From Pseudomonas trivialis (lineage in GTDB: Bacteria; Pseudomonadota; Gammaproteobacteria; Pseudomonadales; Pseudomonadaceae), in NCBI RefSeq assembly GCF_001439805.1, contig NZ_JYLK01000001.1, forward strand, positions 674,397 through 738,396: DNA of 64,000 nt. The letters are read 5' to 3'. This document shows positions 49,695-59,861 of this stretch, piece by piece. The notes under the pieces were generated by a model. It saw only the letters and a list, made by a program, of their open reading frames with translations. It searched no databases and was not told the origin of the DNA. The position numbers were made by a program, and so were the translations under genes. Positions within the stretch are counted from its first letter, which is position 1. Every line of letters starts with the position of its first letter.

Positions 49695-50744
49695 ATGGAT
49701 ATCAAAACTGCCCTGGGCCGTATCGTCGGCCATCTGGACCTGAGCACCGCGGAAATGAGCGATGTGATGCGCGAGATCATGACCGGTCAATGTACCGACG
49801 CACAGATCGGTGCGTTCATGATGGCCATGCGCATGAAGAGCGAGAGCATCGACGAGATCGTTGGCGCTGTGTCGGTGATGCGCGAGCTGGCGGACAAGGT
49901 TGAACTCAAGACCCTTGACGGCGTGGTCGACGTGGTCGGCACCGGCGGCGATGGCGCGAATATTTTCAACGTATCCACGGCGTCTTCGTTTGTGGTTGCG
50001 GCGGCGGGCTGCACGGTGGCCAAGCACGGTAACCGTGCGGTGTCCGGCAAAAGCGGCAGTGCCGATCTGCTGGAAGCGGCGGGCATTTACCTGAACCTCA
50101 CGCCCGTCCAAGTGGCGCGCTGCATCGACAGCGTCGGCATCGGCTTCATGTTTGCCCAGTCCCACCACGGCGCGATGAAGCACGCTGCCGGCCCACGCAA
50201 GGACCTTGGCCTGCGCACCCTGTTCAACATGCTCGGCCCGCTTACGAATCCGGCCGGTGTGAAGCATCAAGTGGTGGGCGTGTTCAGCGAAGCCCTGTGC
50301 CGGCCGCTGGCCGAAGTGTTGCAACGCATGGGCAGCAAGCATGTGCTGGTGGTGCATTCCAAGGATGGCCTGGACGAATTCAGCCTGGCGGCGCCGACGT
50401 TTGTGGCGGAACTCAAGCACGACCAGATCACCGAATATTGGGTCGAACCTGAAGACCTCGGCATGAAGAGCCAGAGCCTGCATGGCCTGGCGGTGGAAAG
50501 CCCGGCTGCGTCCCTGGAGTTGATCCGCGATGCCCTCGGGCGTCGCAAGACCGAGAACGGTCAAAAAGCGGCTGAGATGATTGTTCTGAATGCTGGCGCG
50601 GCACTTTACGCCGCCGACCATGCCTATAGTCTTAAAGAGGGTGTCGCCTTGGCTCACGATGCACTTCACACCGGTCTGGCTCGCGAAAAACTCGAGGAGC
50701 TGGGAGCATTCACTGCGGTATTCAAGATGGAGAATGAAGGATGA
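49695..50744 (+). CDS. trpD: Anthranilate phosphoribosyltransferase
   Basis: Joins anthranilate to PRPP. It has 349 residues with the PRPP-binding [38 protein letters not shown] and [20 protein letters not shown]. It lies nine bases after trpG and overlaps trpC by four bases (ATGA). Confidence 0.98.
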   Translation: MDIKTALGRIVGHLDLSTAEMSDVMREIMTGQCTDAQIGAFMMAMRMKSESIDEIVGAVSVMRELADKVELKTLDGVVDVVGTGGDGANIFNVSTASSFVVAAAGCTVAKHGNRAVSGKSGSADLLEAAGIYLNLTPVQVARCIDSVGIGFMFAQSHHGAMKHAAGPRKDLGLRTLFNMLGPLTNPAGVKHQVVGVFSEALCRPLAEVLQRMGSKHVLVVHSKDGLDEFSLAAPTFVAELKHDQITEYWVEPEDLGMKSQSLHGLAVESPAASLELIRDALGRRKTENGQKAAEMIVLNAGAALYAADHAYSLKEGVALAHDALHTGLAREKLEELGAFTAVFKMENEG

Positions 50745-51577
50745 GTGTGCCAACCGTTCTACAAAAGATTCTGGCCCGCAAGGCAGAGGAAGTCGCTGAG
50801 CGCCGCGCGCGCGTCAGCCTGGCCGAGCTGGAGGCGCAGGCGAAAGTTGCCGATGCCCCGCGCGGTTTTGCCAATGCCTTGATCGCCCAGGCCAAGCTCA
50901 AGCAGCCTGCGGTGATCGCCGAGGTGAAAAAGGCCTCGCCGAGCAAGGGCGTGATTCGTGAGCACTTCGTTCCGTCCGACATTGCCGCCAGTTACGAGAA
51001 GGGCGGGGCGACCTGCCTGTCTGTGCTGACCGACGTCGACTACTTCCAGGGCTCCGACCTATTTCTGCAGCAGGCGCGCGCGGCGTGCAAGCTGCCAGTG
51101 ATCCGCAAGGATTTCATGGTTGACCCGTACCAGATCATCGAAGCCCGTGCCCTGGGCGCTGACTGTGTACTGCTGATCGTCTCCGCGCTGGATGACGTGA
51201 AGCTGGCCGAACTGGCGGCGGTGGCCAAGAGTGTCGGCCTCGACGTGTTGGTTGAAGTGCACGACGGCGATGAACTGGAGCGCGCATTGAAAACCGTCGA
51301 CACGCGGTTGGTGGGGGTGAACAACCGCAACCTGCACACCTTCGACGTCAGCCTGGAGACCACCCTCGACCTGCTGCCGCGCATTCCGCGTGACCGCCTG
51401 GTGATCACCGAAAGTGGCATCGCCAACCGTGCCGATGTGGAACTGATGGAAATCAATGGCGTGTATTCGTTCCTGGTGGGCGAGACGTTCATGCGCGCCG
51501 AGCACCCGGGGGCGGAGTTGCAACGTCTGTTCTTCCCGGAGCGTGGCGTGCCGGTCGGCGGCTCGACACTGGACTGA
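50741..51577 (+). CDS. trpC: Indole-3-glycerol phosphate synthase
   Basis: Closes the indole ring from CdRP. It is a TIM barrel of 278 residues with [19 protein letters not shown] (catalytic Lys and Glu), [33 protein letters not shown], and the late motif [11 protein letters not shown]. It is a stand-alone form not fused to TrpF. It is the last gene of trpGDC and is followed by a REPIN. Confidence 0.98.
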   Translation: MSVPTVLQKILARKAEEVAERRARVSLAELEAQAKVADAPRGFANALIAQAKLKQPAVIAEVKKASPSKGVIREHFVPSDIAASYEKGGATCLSVLTDVDYFQGSDLFLQQARAACKLPVIRKDFMVDPYQIIEARALGADCVLLIVSALDDVKLAELAAVAKSVGLDVLVEVHDGDELERALKTVDTRLVGVNNRNLHTFDVSLETTLDLLPRIPRDRLVITESGIANRADVELMEINGVYSFLVGETFMRAEHPGAELQRLFFPERGVPVGGSTLD

Positions 51578-51594
51578 TTGAAACACGGTCAACC

Positions 51595-51684
51595 TGTGGG
51601 AGGGGGCTTGCTCCCGATGGCGTTCGTTCAGTTGATGGGTATTTCGACTGATACTCCGCTATCGGGAGCAAGCCCCCTCCCACA
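51595..51684. repeat. REPIN: two inverted REP sequences downstream of trpC
   Basis: TGTGGGAGGGGGCTTGCTCC followed by CGAT (51595-51618) and its exact reverse complement (51661-51684) enclose a 42-base spacer. The arms are identical to those at 41056-41143, while the spacers differ. It starts 18 bases after the trpC stop and ends 31 bases before the next gene. Confidence 0.92.
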
Positions 51685-51715
51685 TTGGGTTTGGGGTGTT
51701 CAGGGAGGGGGGCGC

Positions 51716-52411
51716 ATGATTCAACCGATGGCGATGACTGTTGAGGCTGGCCTTGCCGCCGAACAGGATGTGCTGGCTGCCGTTTGCGCAGGCGAGCAGG
51801 CATTCGGGTTGCTGTTCTGGCAGCCCACTGACCAGGCACTGGTGATGCCGCGTCGCTTGAGCCGGTTGCCGGCGTTCGAGGCGGCGAGCGAGGTGTCGGC
51901 GCAGGCCGGTTGGCCGGTGCTGCTGCGCGAAACCGGCGGCGAGCCGGTGCCGCAGTCGGGCGCCACGGTGAATATCGCGCTGGTCTACGCGCCGCCTCGC
52001 AGCGAAGGTGATCAGGGGCGGATCGAAACCGGTTATCAGCGTCTGTGCCAGCCGATCTGTGATTGGCTGATTGAGCTGGGCGGCGATGCCAGTGTGGGTG
52101 AAATCGACGGCGCCTTTTGCGACGGGCGTTACAACGTCAACCTCAATGGCCGCAAGATGGTTGGCACCGCCCAGCGCTGGCGGCAAAGCGGCGGTCGCCC
52201 GGTGGGATTGGTGCATGGCGCGTTGTTACTGGATGACGATCGCGAGGCATTGATTGCGGCGGTCAACCGGTTCAATCAAGCCTGTGGCCTGGAGCAACGG
52301 GTGCGCGCCGACAGCCATATCGCGTTGCATGAAGCCTTCGCCGCGCCGGATGCCATCTCCAGGCTCGACACGTTGTACCGTCAGATGCTTGCCGGTTTCA
52401 TGCCTGCTTAA
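51716..52411 (+). CDS. Lipoate-protein ligase/biotin ligase family protein
   Basis: A 231-residue cofactor-ligase-fold protein. The lipoyl-ligase lysine motif is present as [20 protein letters not shown], and the N-terminal part has [20 protein letters not shown]. It is shorter than full LplA and has no accessory C-terminal domain, so it could be an amidotransferase- or octanoyltransferase-like relative. Its substrate is not clear. A GGGAGG site precedes the ATG. Its stop overlaps the vfr stop on the other strand at the palindrome TTAA. Confidence 0.78.
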   Translation: MIQPMAMTVEAGLAAEQDVLAAVCAGEQAFGLLFWQPTDQALVMPRRLSRLPAFEAASEVSAQAGWPVLLRETGGEPVPQSGATVNIALVYAPPRSEGDQGRIETGYQRLCQPICDWLIELGGDASVGEIDGAFCDGRYNVNLNGRKMVGTAQRWRQSGGRPVGLVHGALLLDDDREALIAAVNRFNQACGLEQRVRADSHIALHEAFAAPDAISRLDTLYRQMLAGFMPA

Positions 52412-53052
52412 CGCGTGCCGAACACCACCATCGTCTTGCCTTTTACGTTCACGAGGTTGCGCTCTTCCAGATCCTTGAGTACGCGGCCGACCATTTCCCG
52501 TGAGCAGCCGACAATGCGTCCGATCTCCTGGCGCGTGACTTTGATCTGCATGCCATCCGGGTGGGTCATGGCATCGGGTTGTTTGCACAGCTCCAGCAGG
52601 CAGCGGGCCACGCGGCCGGTGACGTCGAAGAATGCCAGGTCGCCGACCTTGCGCGTGGTGTCGCGCAGACGCTGGGCGATCTGAGCACTCAGGGCATACA
52701 GAATGTCGGGGTCTTGCTGGGACAGTTCGCGAAACTGGGTGTAGCTGATCTCGGCCACTTCGCATTCGACCTTGGCGCGTACCCAGGCGCTGCGTTCCTG
52801 TTCCTTGCCGGCTTGTTCGAACAGGCCCAGCTCGCCGAAGAAGTCGCCGGTGTTGAGGTAGGCGATGATCATCTCGCGGCCGTCGTCGTCCTCGATCAGG
52901 ATGGTGACCGAGCCTTTGATGATGAAAAACAGTGTTTCGGAGCGTTCGCCGGCGCAGATGATGTTGTGCTTGGCCGGATAGCGCCGGCGCTGGCAATGCA
53001 TCAACAGCTTGTCGAGATTCTTGATCTTGGGTGTGGGAGTAAGGGCAACCAT
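52408..53052 (-). CDS. vfr: Vfr, cAMP receptor protein family regulator
   Basis: CRP-family global regulator of 214 residues. The cAMP-binding roll has [17 protein letters not shown] and [17 protein letters not shown], and the DNA-binding helix-turn-helix is [21 protein letters not shown] use the ATG at 53052 ([17 protein letters not shown]). In P. aeruginosa Vfr controls virulence and motility genes; in P. putida the orthologue affects nitrogen-compound use. Position after trpC and before osmC is the conserved Pseudomonas context. Confidence 0.96.
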   Translation of the reverse strand: MVALTPTPKIKNLDKLLMHCQRRRYPAKHNIICAGERSETLFFIIKGSVTILIEDDDGREMIIAYLNTGDFFGELGLFEQAGKEQERSAWVRAKVECEVAEISYTQFRELSQQDPDILYALSAQIAQRLRDTTRKVGDLAFFDVTGRVARCLLELCKQPDAMTHPDGMQIKVTRQEIGRIVGCSREMVGRVLKDLEERNLVNVKGKTMVVFGTR

Positions 53053-53268
53053 GGTTGTTTCCCGAAAGGCGACGCTAAGGAATTGGAGTGATGGTCTCCG
53101 AAGGTGGCAATGCGCCATCGAATTGGCGCCAGCTTAACAGACACATTCTGTCTCGATTAGCGAATTTATCGGGTAAACGCTTTTATTGATCGCGTTAGCG
53201 TCAAACGCTGCCGCTGCCGGGCCCTGTGCTAAGCTGGCGCCCCCTTTTTTAGCAGTGGAGTCTGGGCG

Positions 53269-53691
53269 ATGAAGGCACGCATCCAATGGGCGGGCGAGGC
53301 CATGTTCCTCGGTGAATCGGGCAGCGGTCATGTGGTGGTGATGGACGGTCCGCCGGAAGCGGGCGGCCGCAACCTCGGCGTGCGGCCGATGGAAATGCTG
53401 CTGCTGGGCGTGGGCGGCTGCAGCAATTTCGACGTGGTCAGCATTCTGAAAAAGTCCCGTCAGGCGGTGGAGAGCTGCGAAGCGTTTCTGGAGGCCGAGC
53501 GCGCCACGGAAGATCCCAAGGTGTTTACCAGGATTCACATGCATTTTGTGGTGAAGGGGCGGGCGCTGAAGGAGGCCCAGGTCAAGCGGGCTATCGAGCT
53601 GTCGGCAGAGAAGTATTGCTCGGCGTCGATCATGCTGGGCGCGGCCGGCGTGGCCATCACCCATGATTACGAGATTATCGAGCTGGGCTGA
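53269..53691 (+). CDS. OsmC family protein (YhfA type)
   Basis: A 140-residue OsmC-fold protein. Both redox cysteines are seen, in GVGGCSNFDVVSILKKSRQ and in EKYCSASIMLGAAGVAITHD. Members reduce organic hydroperoxides, although the YhfA subgroup is little studied. It diverges from vfr with a 216-base gap, so Vfr control is possible, but I see no clear CRP-type site. Confidence 0.9.
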   Translation: MKARIQWAGEAMFLGESGSGHVVVMDGPPEAGGRNLGVRPMEMLLLGVGGCSNFDVVSILKKSRQAVESCEAFLEAERATEDPKVFTRIHMHFVVKGRALKEAQVKRAIELSAEKYCSASIMLGAAGVAITHDYEIIELG

Positions 53692-53720
53692 GCGTCAGGC
53701 GCGAGCACGCTCGCATCCTG

Positions 53721-54368
53721 CTAGATGCGGTAGGTGCTTTTGGTCATCACCTTGGCCAGCAGGCCCATGCCGAACCGCACCGGCGCCGGGAAGCGGAAGC
53801 CACCGGCGTCCAGCGCGCTGTCTGCGTGATGGGCTTCATCAATGCGCATCTGTTCGAGGATTGCCCGGGACTTTTCATCTTCGGCCGGCAATTGTTCGAG
53901 GTGTTCATCCAGGTGTTTGCATACCTGATGTTCGGTGGCGGCGACAAACCCCAGGCTCACCTTGTCGCTGATCAGGCCGGCGGCAGCGCCGATGCCAAAC
54001 GACAAACCATAAAACAGCGGATTGAGCACGCTGGGATGACTGCCCAGTTGGCGGATGCGTTGCTCGCACCAGGCCAGGTGGTCGACTTCTTCTTCGGCCG
54101 AGTGCTCCATCGCTGCGCGCACCTGCGGCAGCTTGGCGGTCAGGGCCTGGCCCTGGTACAGCGCCTGGGCACAGACTTCGCCGGTATGGTTGATGCGCAT
54201 CAGGCCGGCAACATGGCGAGTCTCGGTCGCGCTCATCTGGGCATCGGGCTGCACGATGGCCGGCGAGGGGCGGTGAGGCTGGCCGCTGAAGGGCAGCAGC
54301 GTGCGCATGGCGGTGTCGGCTTGCAGCAGCAGGCGGTCAATCGGCGAGTAGTGACGTTGGGTAGTCAT
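53721..54368 (-). CDS. coq7: Coq7, 2-polyprenyl-3-methyl-6-methoxy-1,4-benzoquinone hydroxylase
   Basis: Di-iron hydroxylase of ubiquinone synthesis. It has 215 residues with the ferritin-like ligand sets [37 protein letters not shown] and [15 protein letters not shown]. It is convergent with osmC; a short palindrome GCGAGC-AC-GCTCGC lies between the two stops. Confidence 0.95.
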   Translation of the reverse strand: MTTQRHYSPIDRLLLQADTAMRTLLPFSGQPHRPSPAIVQPDAQMSATETRHVAGLMRINHTGEVCAQALYQGQALTAKLPQVRAAMEHSAEEEVDHLAWCEQRIRQLGSHPSVLNPLFYGLSFGIGAAAGLISDKVSLGFVAATEHQVCKHLDEHLEQLPAEDEKSRAILEQMRIDEAHHADSALDAGGFRFPAPVRFGMGLLAKVMTKSTYRI

Positions 54369-54486
54369 GCAGACCTCCGGGAAAAATCTCAGCGGCCAGT
54401 CTACCGCAAGAGAGGGCGAAGCGTTTGCATGCAGTCTGGGGCACGAGGTCGCGGCCAGCGGCCACGACCTCCCCGAACAGGCTGTT

Positions 54487-54825
54487 TCAGCCCGGCGGCC
54501 AGTTCATCTGGCGCTGACCCAGCACATGCATATGGATGTGATAAACGGTCTGGCCGCCCATCTCGTTGCAGTTCATGACTACCCGGAACCCTTCTTCACA
54601 ACCCAGTTCCAGAGCGAGTCGCTGAGCCGTGAACAGGATATGGCCAGCCAGCGCCTTGTCGTCCTCGGTCAGGTCGTTCAGGGTACGCACGGGTTTTTTT
54701 GGAATTACCAGAAAATGTACCGGCGCCTGCGGTGCAATATCGTGGAAGGCCAGAACCTGGTCATCCTCGTAGATGATGTTGGCCGGTATTTCTCTGTTGA
54801 TGATCTTGGTGAACAGAGTATCCAC
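54487..54825 (-). CDS. HIT-family (HINT-like) nucleotide hydrolase
   Basis: A 112-residue histidine-triad protein. The catalytic triad is in [18 protein letters not shown], and [20 protein letters not shown] is the HINT start. Relatives hydrolyse AMP-lysine-type phosphoramidates. It is monocistronic in appearance. Confidence 0.93.
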   Translation of the reverse strand: MDTLFTKIINREIPANIIYEDDQVLAFHDIAPQAPVHFLVIPKKPVRTLNDLTEDDKALAGHILFTAQRLALELGCEEGFRVVMNCNEMGGQTVYHIHMHVLGQRQMNWPPG

Positions 54826-54870
54826 AGCTGTTTCTCCCTTATTGATGTGCGAGTGAGTGTAACCAGCCGG

Positions 54871-55659
54871 TCAGCGCGGGCAATAGGCCTTATTGATTGC
54901 GCCGGCAAGCTTGCGCGTCAGCCAGCGCGGGCTTAGACGCGAGCTGAACGTCAGCCAGCGATTGCGTCGACCGGGAATGATGATGGCTTTGTTTTTTTCC
55001 AGGGCGCGCACGGTGTACAGCGCAACTTCTTCGGGGCTCATCAGTTGCTGGCTGCGGTCGAGCCTGGCGGTGTCCATTTGCGCAGTGCCGAAGAATGCAG
55101 TGCGCGTGGGGCCGGGGCACAGTACGGACACTTTGATGCCGCAGGTTTTGAGTTCTTCGCGCAGGCCTTCGGAGAAGTGCAGCACATAGGCCTTGCTGGC
55201 GTAATAGCTGCTCATCCACGGGCCGGGTTGGAACGCCGCGACGGAGGCCACGTTCAGAATTTGCCCGCCACCTTGTAGCGCCATGGCGTTGCCCAGTGAG
55301 TGACACAGGCGGGTGAGGGCGAGGATGTTGACTTCGATGAGGTCCTGCTCGGTCATCCAGTCCTGGGCCAGGAACGGCCCGCTGGTGCCGATGCCGGCGC
55401 AGTTGACCAGCAGGTCGATCTGCCGCTCGCCTTCTTCCAGTTCCAGCAAAAAGCCGGACAAGCGCAATGGCTCGCCGAGATCGCAGGCTCGAAACAGCAC
55501 CTCGACGCCAAAGCGTTGAGTCAATTCGAGTGCAATGCTTTCCAACTGATCACGCTGGCGGGCCACCAGAATCAAGCTGCGGCCGCGCCGCGCCAGGGCT
55601 TCGGCCAGGGCCAGACCGATGCCGCTGGAGGCACCGGTGATCAGAGCGTAACGGGTCAT
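54871..55659 (-). CDS. Short-chain dehydrogenase/reductase
   Basis: A 262-residue classical SDR. The NAD(P) motif is ALITGASSGIGLALAEALAR, then LVNCAGIG, the catalytic Ser in VASVAAFQPG and YxxxK as YYASKAYVLHF. The C-terminal extension RRNRWLTFSSRLSPRWLTRK is basic, as in DltE/YqjQ-like SDRs. The ATG at 55659 has GAGAAAGG just upstream; the four-residue longer start does not fit the family. The substrate is unknown. Confidence 0.9.
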   Translation of the reverse strand: MTRYALITGASSGIGLALAEALARRGRSLILVARQRDQLESIALELTQRFGVEVLFRACDLGEPLRLSGFLLELEEGERQIDLLVNCAGIGTSGPFLAQDWMTEQDLIEVNILALTRLCHSLGNAMALQGGGQILNVASVAAFQPGPWMSSYYASKAYVLHFSEGLREELKTCGIKVSVLCPGPTRTAFFGTAQMDTARLDRSQQLMSPEEVALYTVRALEKNKAIIIPGRRNRWLTFSSRLSPRWLTRKLAGAINKAYCPR

Positions 55660-55720
55660 GCCTTTCTCCATCGCAACGCCGCCGCCTGTGACGGAGGCGT
55701 CACAGGCGGCGGGCGTTTCT

Positions 55721-56677
55721 TTACTGTTCCGGAGAGTCTACAGGTTCGCCTGCGTCGTCAGCACTTTGCGCGTCTTCATCCTCCATGATGACGGTTTGGT
55801 CGCCGGCTTCATCGGTGGTAATCGAACTGCTTTCATAGCTGCTGTCCATGTTGGCTTCGAGCTGATCGAGGTAGCCGTTCATGCCCAAGGTCACCACGAT
55901 AGCCAGCATCACCGGAATGAACGCCAGCCACAGGGTCGCGAGCACTTTGACCGCAGTGGAGTTGCGCGGCGGCGGGGCGCCATATTGGTTGGCGCCTGCG
56001 TTACCTGGCAGTACCAGCATCAGCAGCGGGAATACGCTGTTGACCAGCGGCACCAGGTTGAGCAGATACAGCCAGCCGGACCAGCCCAGGTCGTGCAGGC
56101 GCTGCACACCGATCTGCACGCTGACCACGACCAGTGCGACAAACAGCGCAAAACCCAGCACACCACCGAGAATGATGGCTGCTGTGGGCGAGGCGGTCGC
56201 CACGGCGAAACTGGCGGTACTGATGATGCCGCCGGCCACCAGCATGGCGAGAGTTAGCACCAGCGTCCAGGCCAGGTAGCGCAGACGCCCGATGCGGCCA
56301 TTGATGGTGAACACCTTCAGGTCGGCGAATTCCGGCAGGTCATCACCGACGGCGGCGCGGGGTGGCGCATAGGGTGAAGCGCCAGGGCGGGAGAAATCTG
56401 CAGAGCCGGTTTCATGGGTTTCAGCCAGGCTGAAAGCAACGGGTTGCTCGGCCTCGATACGGGCATCGACCCCGGCGTTCTTCAGGGCGGTGAGGTAGGT
56501 CTCGGCATCGGCGCGCGACAGGTCGCGCTTGAGCGCAACCGGGCGGCCGGTGAAGAGCTTCTCGATCGCGGCCACATCGCTCTTGAACAGCTCGGCCAGA
56601 TTCAGTTTGGCAGTGGTGCTTTCGACACCCGGGAGCAGGGCTCCGTCAAACACAATCTTGAAACGGTTGTCGCTCAT
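55721..56677 (-). CDS. DUF805 membrane protein with an additional N-terminal domain
   Basis: A 318-residue inner-membrane protein. Residues 1-75 form a soluble domain (FKIVFDGALLPGVESTTAKL, LFTGRPVALKRDLSRADAET) that seems to be a separate module. After a linker, the DUF805 core starts at FTINGRIGRLRYLAWTLVLT and spans about four membrane helices, with VQRLHDLGWSGWLYLLNLVP as its signature. The tail is acidic. Function is unknown; DUF805 proteins are often involved in envelope processes. Confidence 0.88.
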   Translation of the reverse strand: MSDNRFKIVFDGALLPGVESTTAKLNLAELFKSDVAAIEKLFTGRPVALKRDLSRADAETYLTALKNAGVDARIEAEQPVAFSLAETHETGSADFSRPGASPYAPPRAAVGDDLPEFADLKVFTINGRIGRLRYLAWTLVLTLAMLVAGGIISTASFAVATASPTAAIILGGVLGFALFVALVVVSVQIGVQRLHDLGWSGWLYLLNLVPLVNSVFPLLMLVLPGNAGANQYGAPPPRNSTAVKVLATLWLAFIPVMLAIVVTLGMNGYLDQLEANMDSSYESSSITTDEAGDQTVIMEDEDAQSADDAGEPVDSPEQ

Positions 56678-56746
56678 GCGGGCATCCTTGTCAGTGGTAA
56701 GGGAGGGTGGGGTCGGCCTGCTTTATCGGCGGGCCCGGCGAGTGTA

Positions 56747-57697
56747 TCAGCGTGGCCAGCGCAACTGTGCGGCCTGCTCGCGCGCCGTGCGGTATTCGGC
56801 ATCCAGGCGCGCAACGAGTTCATCGACGCCGGGCAGGTCATTGATCTGGCCGACACCCTGACCGGCGGACCATACGGTCTTCCAGGCCTTGGCCTCATCG
56901 CTCAGCGGCTTGAGCGTGGAACCGCCTTTGCCTGGCAGGGCCGCGAGGTCGAAACCGGCGTTTTCCAGGCTCTGGCGCATGAAGCTTGCGGGCACACCGG
57001 AAACAGCCGGAGTGTGCACGATGTCGGCGGCGTGTGATGTGAGCAGCATCTCTTTATAGGCAGCCGGAGCTTGGCTTTCGGTGGTGCCGATAAAGCGTGT
57101 GCCGAAATAGGCCAGGTCCGCGCCGAGCATTTGTGCGGCGAGCAGCTCGTGCCCGTGGTTGAGGCAGCCGGCCAGCAGCAGGGTTTTGTTGAAGAACTGC
57201 CGAATTTCGGCAATCAGCGCGAAAGGACTCCAGGTGCCGGCATGGCCTCCGGCGCCTGCAGCCACGGCGATCAAACCATCGACACCCGCTTCGGCGGCCT
57301 TTTCGGCATGGCGCCGGGTGGTGACGTCGTGGAACACCAGGCCGCCGTAGCTGTGCACGGCGTCCACCAGCTCCTTTACCGCACCGAGGCTGGTGATGAC
57401 GATGGGGACCTTGTGTTCGACGCAGATCGCGAGGTCGGCCTGCAGCCGTGGGTTGCTGTTGTGCACGATCAGGTTCACGGCGTACGGTGCGGGGTTATCC
57501 AACTGCGCCAGGCCCGCTTCTATTTCCTCCAGCCAGGCCTTGAAGCCGCTGCTTTCGCGCTGGTTGAGCGCCGGGAAACTGCCCACCACCCCGTTGCGAC
57601 AACACGCCAGTACCAGTTGCGGGTTGGAGATCAGGAACATCGGCGCTACCACCAGGGGCAGGTGCAGACGCTGTTCGAGCAAAGCGGGCAGTGACAT
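56747..57697 (-). CDS. Nitronate monooxygenase-like FMN oxidoreductase
   Basis: An FMN-binding TIM-barrel enzyme of 316 residues. Typical stretches are PLVVAPMFLISNPQLVLACC, the AGAGGHAG motif with the catalytic-position His in VAAGAGGHAGTWSPFALI, and GADLAYFGTRFIGTTESQAP. Family members oxidise alkyl nitronates or act as NAD(P)H-quinone reductases, and I cannot separate the two here. It lies between DUF805 and hemJ in the same direction. Confidence 0.88.
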   Translation of the reverse strand: MSLPALLEQRLHLPLVVAPMFLISNPQLVLACCRNGVVGSFPALNQRESSGFKAWLEEIEAGLAQLDNPAPYAVNLIVHNSNPRLQADLAICVEHKVPIVITSLGAVKELVDAVHSYGGLVFHDVTTRRHAEKAAEAGVDGLIAVAAGAGGHAGTWSPFALIAEIRQFFNKTLLLAGCLNHGHELLAAQMLGADLAYFGTRFIGTTESQAPAAYKEMLLTSHAADIVHTPAVSGVPASFMRQSLENAGFDLAALPGKGGSTLKPLSDEAKAWKTVWSAGQGVGQINDLPGVDELVARLDAEYRTAREQAAQLRWPR

Positions 57698-57721
57698 TGG
57701 CGCAACTCCGAGTGATTGAAG

Positions 57722-58150
57722 TTAGAACGGTTTGACCACGACCAGAATTACGATGGCCAGCAACATCAGCACAGGCACTTCGTTGAACCAGCGATAAAAC
57801 ACGTGGCTGCGGGTATTTTCACCACGAGCGAAGCGCTTTACCTGCGCGCCGCACATATGGTGATAGCCGATCAGCAGCACTACCAGGGTCAGCTTGGCGT
57901 GGATCCAGCCGCCGGATTGAAAGATGCCCGGGTTGAGGACGATCAGCCAGATGCCAAAGACCAGAGAGGCGATCATCGCCGGCCCCATGATGCCGCGGTA
58001 CAACTTGCGCTCCATGACGCTGAAGCGTTCCTTGCTGACGGTGTCCTCGCTTTGAGCGTGGTAGACGAACAGGCGCGGCAGGTAGAACAGCCCGGCAAAC
58101 CAGCAGACGATGCTGATGATGTGGAAGGCTTTGATCCATAGATAGAGCAT
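57722..58150 (-). CDS. hemJ: HemJ, protoporphyrinogen IX oxidase
   Basis: A 142-residue integral membrane protein with four helices that oxidises protoporphyrinogen IX to protoporphyrin IX in haem synthesis. [20 protein letters not shown] (conserved His), the following RLFVYHA and the late [18 protein letters not shown] match the family. It is divergent from argC. Confidence 0.92.
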   Translation of the reverse strand: MLYLWIKAFHIISIVCWFAGLFYLPRLFVYHAQSEDTVSKERFSVMERKLYRGIMGPAMIASLVFGIWLIVLNPGIFQSGGWIHAKLTLVVLLIGYHHMCGAQVKRFARGENTRSHVFYRWFNEVPVLMLLAIVILVVVKPF

Positions 58151-58284
58151 TTCTAGTTATTCCCAGGTTCACGGTAGTGAGGATAGTAGTGGCTGATGCG
58201 CCCATACGTCACGTTGGCGGTTGTCGCAGGGCGATCCGCCCCCTATTATCGACGGCTTTCCAGTGGTTCGTTGAGGGCAGGGTT

Positions 58285-59319
58285 ATGGTCAAGGTCGGTA
58301 TCGTCGGCGGCACGGGTTACACCGGTGTCGAATTGCTGCGTCTGTTGGCTCAGCATCCGCAGGCTGAGGTGGTGGTCATCACCTCTCGATCCGAGGCCGG
58401 CCTGGCTGTGGCGGATATGTACCCTAACCTGCGCGGCCACTACGACGGCCTGGCGTTCAGCGTACCGGACGTCAACACTTTGGGCGCCTGTGACGTGGTG
58501 TTCTTCGCCACCCCTCACGGTGTTGCCCATGCGTTGGCCGGCGAACTGCTGGCTGCGGGCACCAAGGTCATCGACCTCTCAGCCGACTTCCGTCTGCAGG
58601 ACGCCGATGAATGGGCCAAGTGGTACGGCCAGCCGCACGGTGCGCCGCAACTGCTGGAGGAGGCGGTGTATGGCCTGCCGGAAGTCAATCGTGAGCAGAT
58701 CAAGCAGGCCCGCTTGATTGCAGTGCCAGGTTGCTACCCGACCGCAACCCAGCTGGGCTTTTTGCCGTTGTTGGAAGCCGGGCTGGCCGACGCCTCGCGC
58801 CTGATCGCGGACTGCAAGTCGGGTGTGAGCGGCGCCGGTCGCGGTGCGGCGGTAGGCTCGCTGTACTCCGAGACCGCAGAAAGCATGAAGGCTTATGCCG
58901 TTAAAGGTCATCGTCATTTGCCGGAAATCCGCCAGGGCCTGTGCCGTGCGGCGGGTAAGGACGTGGGCCTGACCTTTGTGCCGCACCTCGCGCCGATGAT
59001 TCGCGGTATTCATTCCACGCTGTACGCAACCGTGGTCGATCGCTCGGTCGATCTGCAGGCGCTGTTTGAAAAGCGCTATGCCAATGAGCCGTTCGTCGAT
59101 GTCATGCCGGCTGGCAGTCATCCGGAAACCCGCAGTGTGCGCGGTGCCAATGTGTGTCGGATTGCGGTACACCGTCCGCAGGATGGCGACCTGGTGGTGG
59201 TCCTTTCGGTGATCGACAATCTGGTCAAGGGTGCGTCGGGCCAGGCGGTGCAGAACATGAACATCCTGTTTGGTCTGGATGAGAAGTTGGGGCTTTCCCA
59301 CGCGGGGATGTTGCCTTAG
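58285..59319 (+). CDS. argC: N-acetyl-gamma-glutamyl-phosphate reductase
   Basis: Third step of arginine synthesis. It has 344 residues with the NADP motif [18 protein letters not shown], the catalytic Cys in [20 protein letters not shown] and the His in [14 protein letters not shown] use the ATG at 58285 (MVKVGIVGG); the longer frame is not family-like. It ends at a strong terminator before erpA. Confidence 0.97.
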   Translation: MVKVGIVGGTGYTGVELLRLLAQHPQAEVVVITSRSEAGLAVADMYPNLRGHYDGLAFSVPDVNTLGACDVVFFATPHGVAHALAGELLAAGTKVIDLSADFRLQDADEWAKWYGQPHGAPQLLEEAVYGLPEVNREQIKQARLIAVPGCYPTATQLGFLPLLEAGLADASRLIADCKSGVSGAGRGAAVGSLYSETAESMKAYAVKGHRHLPEIRQGLCRAAGKDVGLTFVPHLAPMIRGIHSTLYATVVDRSVDLQALFEKRYANEPFVDVMPAGSHPETRSVRGANVCRIAVHRPQDGDLVVVLSVIDNLVKGASGQAVQNMNILFGLDEKLGLSHAGMLP

Positions 59320-59338
59320 GGCATTTCCTGCAAATGCG

Positions 59339-59370
59339 CAAAGGCCCGTTAATCGGGCCTTTTGTGTTTT
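59339..59370 (+). terminator. argC terminator
   Basis: AAGGCCCG-TTAAT-CGGGCCTT followed by TTTGTGTTTTT lies about 20 bases after the argC stop. It insulates erpA, which has its own promoter region. Confidence 0.85.
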
Positions 59371-59403
59371 TATGGTCGCGTGGCCGATTGATATACCATA
59401 ACA

Positions 59404-59412
59404 ATAGTTGAC
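59404..59412 (+). promoter_or_regulatory. IscR type-1-like half site upstream of erpA
   Basis: ATAGTTGAC matches the left half of the IscR type 1 consensus. The right half (downstream CTAGGAG...GGATAAT) is poor. It lies about 70 bases before the erpA ATG, a sensible place for iron-sulfur control. Confidence 0.3.
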
Positions 59413-59483
59413 CGCTTTTCTAGGAGAAGCGGATAATGCCGGTTATTACGCATATGACGGCGCTACGCCGGGAGATTATCAGC

Positions 59484-59834
59484 ATGAGCGTTGAATCCTT
59501 CACCCCCACGGCTTTGCAATTCACCCACGGTGCTGCGCACAAGGTGAAGAGCCTGGTCGATGAAGAGGGTAATGATCGCTTGAAGCTGCGCGTATTCGTT
59601 ACGGGCGGCGGTTGTTCAGGGTTTCAGTACGGTTTTACCTTCGATGAAGATGTGGCCGACGATGACACCATCGTTGAGCGCGAGGGCGTGAGCCTGGTCG
59701 TGGACCCGATGAGCTTCCAGTACCTGGCAGGTGCCGAGGTGGATTATCAGGAAGGTCTGGAAGGTTCGCGTTTCGTGATCAAGAACCCTAACGCGACGAC
59801 AACCTGTGGTTGCGGGTCTTCGTTTTCGATCTGA
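59484..59834 (+). CDS. erpA: ErpA, A-type iron-sulfur cluster insertion protein
   Basis: A-type carrier that delivers [Fe-S] clusters to apoproteins such as IspG/IspH. The three cluster cysteines are seen in [11 protein letters not shown] and the C-terminal [15 protein letters not shown] 59484 gives 116 residues, the family length, with GGAG nine bases upstream. A second ATG at 59436 also has a strong AGGAG and would add 16 residues, so a longer form cannot be excluded. Confidence 0.95.
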
Positions 59835-59861
59835 TCGATAAACGAGTCTGCATCGCGTACA

